Positions 63,807-64,000 of a stretch of DNA of 64,000 bases are shown piece after piece. The notes beneath the pieces were generated by a model. The model saw only the letters and a list, made by a program, of their open reading frames with translations, did not search any database and had not been told where the DNA came from. The stretch spans positions 221,704 through 285,703 of the forward strand of contig NZ_QVMJ01000005.1 in the NCBI RefSeq assembly GCF_010500955.1, written 5' to 3'. This DNA is from Bacteroides sp. 519. GTDB lineage: Bacteria; Bacteroidota; Bacteroidia; Bacteroidales; Bacteroidaceae. The translations under genes were made by a program, and so were the position numbers. Position 1 is the first letter of the stretch; each line of letters starts with the position of its first letter.

Positions 63807-64000
63807 TTACCGTTTAATAATTGTAACACCCCTTGTACCTCCAAAGGCAGGATTTATTAATAATACAATATCATTTTTATTTATTAATTTCTCATTTGTA
63901 GCCCTTGTATAGTGTATGAAAGAATCATTTGAATTAAGATGACCTGTCTCTGAAATATAATTTATAAGAAATTTATCTATTGGAATATGCATCAATGCCG
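63807..64000 (-). CDS. KAS III-like enzyme, C-terminal part only
   Basis: The frame is open to the window edge; only about 64 C-terminal residues are visible. 'SETGHLNSNDSFIHYTRATN' matches the GHxGxxD strand of DpsC/CerJ-like KAS III enzymes, and 'LINKNDIVLLINPAFGGTRG' is the usual C-terminal GDxVLLxxxGxG strand. Unlike the protein at 52111-52977, it keeps the GH motif, so it may be the active partner. It is the first visible gene of the operon. Confidence 0.65.
   Translation of the reverse strand, partial: ALMHIPIDKFLINYISETGHLNSNDSFIHYTRATNEKLINKNDIVLLINPAFGGTRGVTIIKR

Larger units (their letters stand above)
27133..64000. mobile_element. CTnDOT-type integrative conjugative element (one end only)
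   Basis: Complete tra region (traQ to traA), mobA-mobB-mobC and a PcfK/PcfJ-type outer module, in the order known for Bacteroidales conjugative transposons. The position usually filled by tetQ/rte/exc genes after mobC is occupied by a biosynthetic operon. The left limit is approximate; the integrase and the other end lie beyond 64000. Confidence 0.9.

Overview
The window is from a member of the phylum Bacteroidota, most likely order Bacteroidales. Supporting signs are promoters of the TAnnTTTG / TTTG type, a TonB-dependent receptor paired with a DUF4249 lipoprotein, and a complete CTnDOT-type tra/mob set. Genus cannot be fixed from the sequence alone.

Layout. (1) 1-27132 is chromosomal. It holds an ABC-2/HlyD/TolC drug-efflux operon (minus strand, running off the left edge); an ECF sigma factor with a small membrane partner and a Spy-like periplasmic protein, followed by an ABC ATPase/permease pair; a TonB receptor with its DUF4249 partner; rplS; ttcA; a DUF486 membrane protein; a Pit-type phosphate transporter; a lone response regulator; an ABC-F ATPase; a REP-associated tyrosine transposase with its palindromes; a His-rich CusCBA-like metal efflux operon; and an AAA/PD-(D/E)XK fusion protein. 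The intergenic spaces are unusually rich in long hairpins, heptad-type arrays and two 22-bp-period arrays. Several hairpins share one loop motif.

(2) From about 27133 to beyond the right edge lies an integrative conjugative element (ICE). Its outer plus-strand module encodes PcfK/PcfJ-like and unknown small proteins. It is followed by minus-strand traQ-traO-traN-traM-traL-traK-traJ-traI-traG-traF-traE-traD-traC-traB-traA, a 1-kb non-coding region that probably holds oriT, and plus-strand mobA-mobB-mobC (relaxosome protein, relaxase, coupling protein). No integrase is seen, so the other end of the ICE is outside the window.

(3) 50779-64000 is a single, very AT-rich, tightly coupled minus-strand operon that abuts and overlaps the 3' end of mobC. 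It runs, in transcription order: KAS III-like enzyme (cut by the window edge), CX3CX2C radical SAM protein, cysteine-synthase-like PLP enzyme, short UvrA-like ATPase, two CX7CX2C radical SAM proteins, methyltransferase, BtrH-like protein, BtrK-like PLP decarboxylase, acyl carrier protein, third CX7CX2C radical SAM protein, a KAS III-fold protein lacking its catalytic triad, NAD-synthetase-like ligase, GNAT. I read it as a mobile biosynthetic gene cluster for an unknown amino-acid-derived small molecule. The carrier protein, decarboxylase and BtrH-like protein resemble the butirosin side-chain machinery. The three radical SAM enzymes resemble the archaeosine enzyme RaSEA. The UvrA-like protein suggests self-protection against a DNA-directed product. 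I do not recognise this gene combination as a described pathway; it is the most interesting part of the window.
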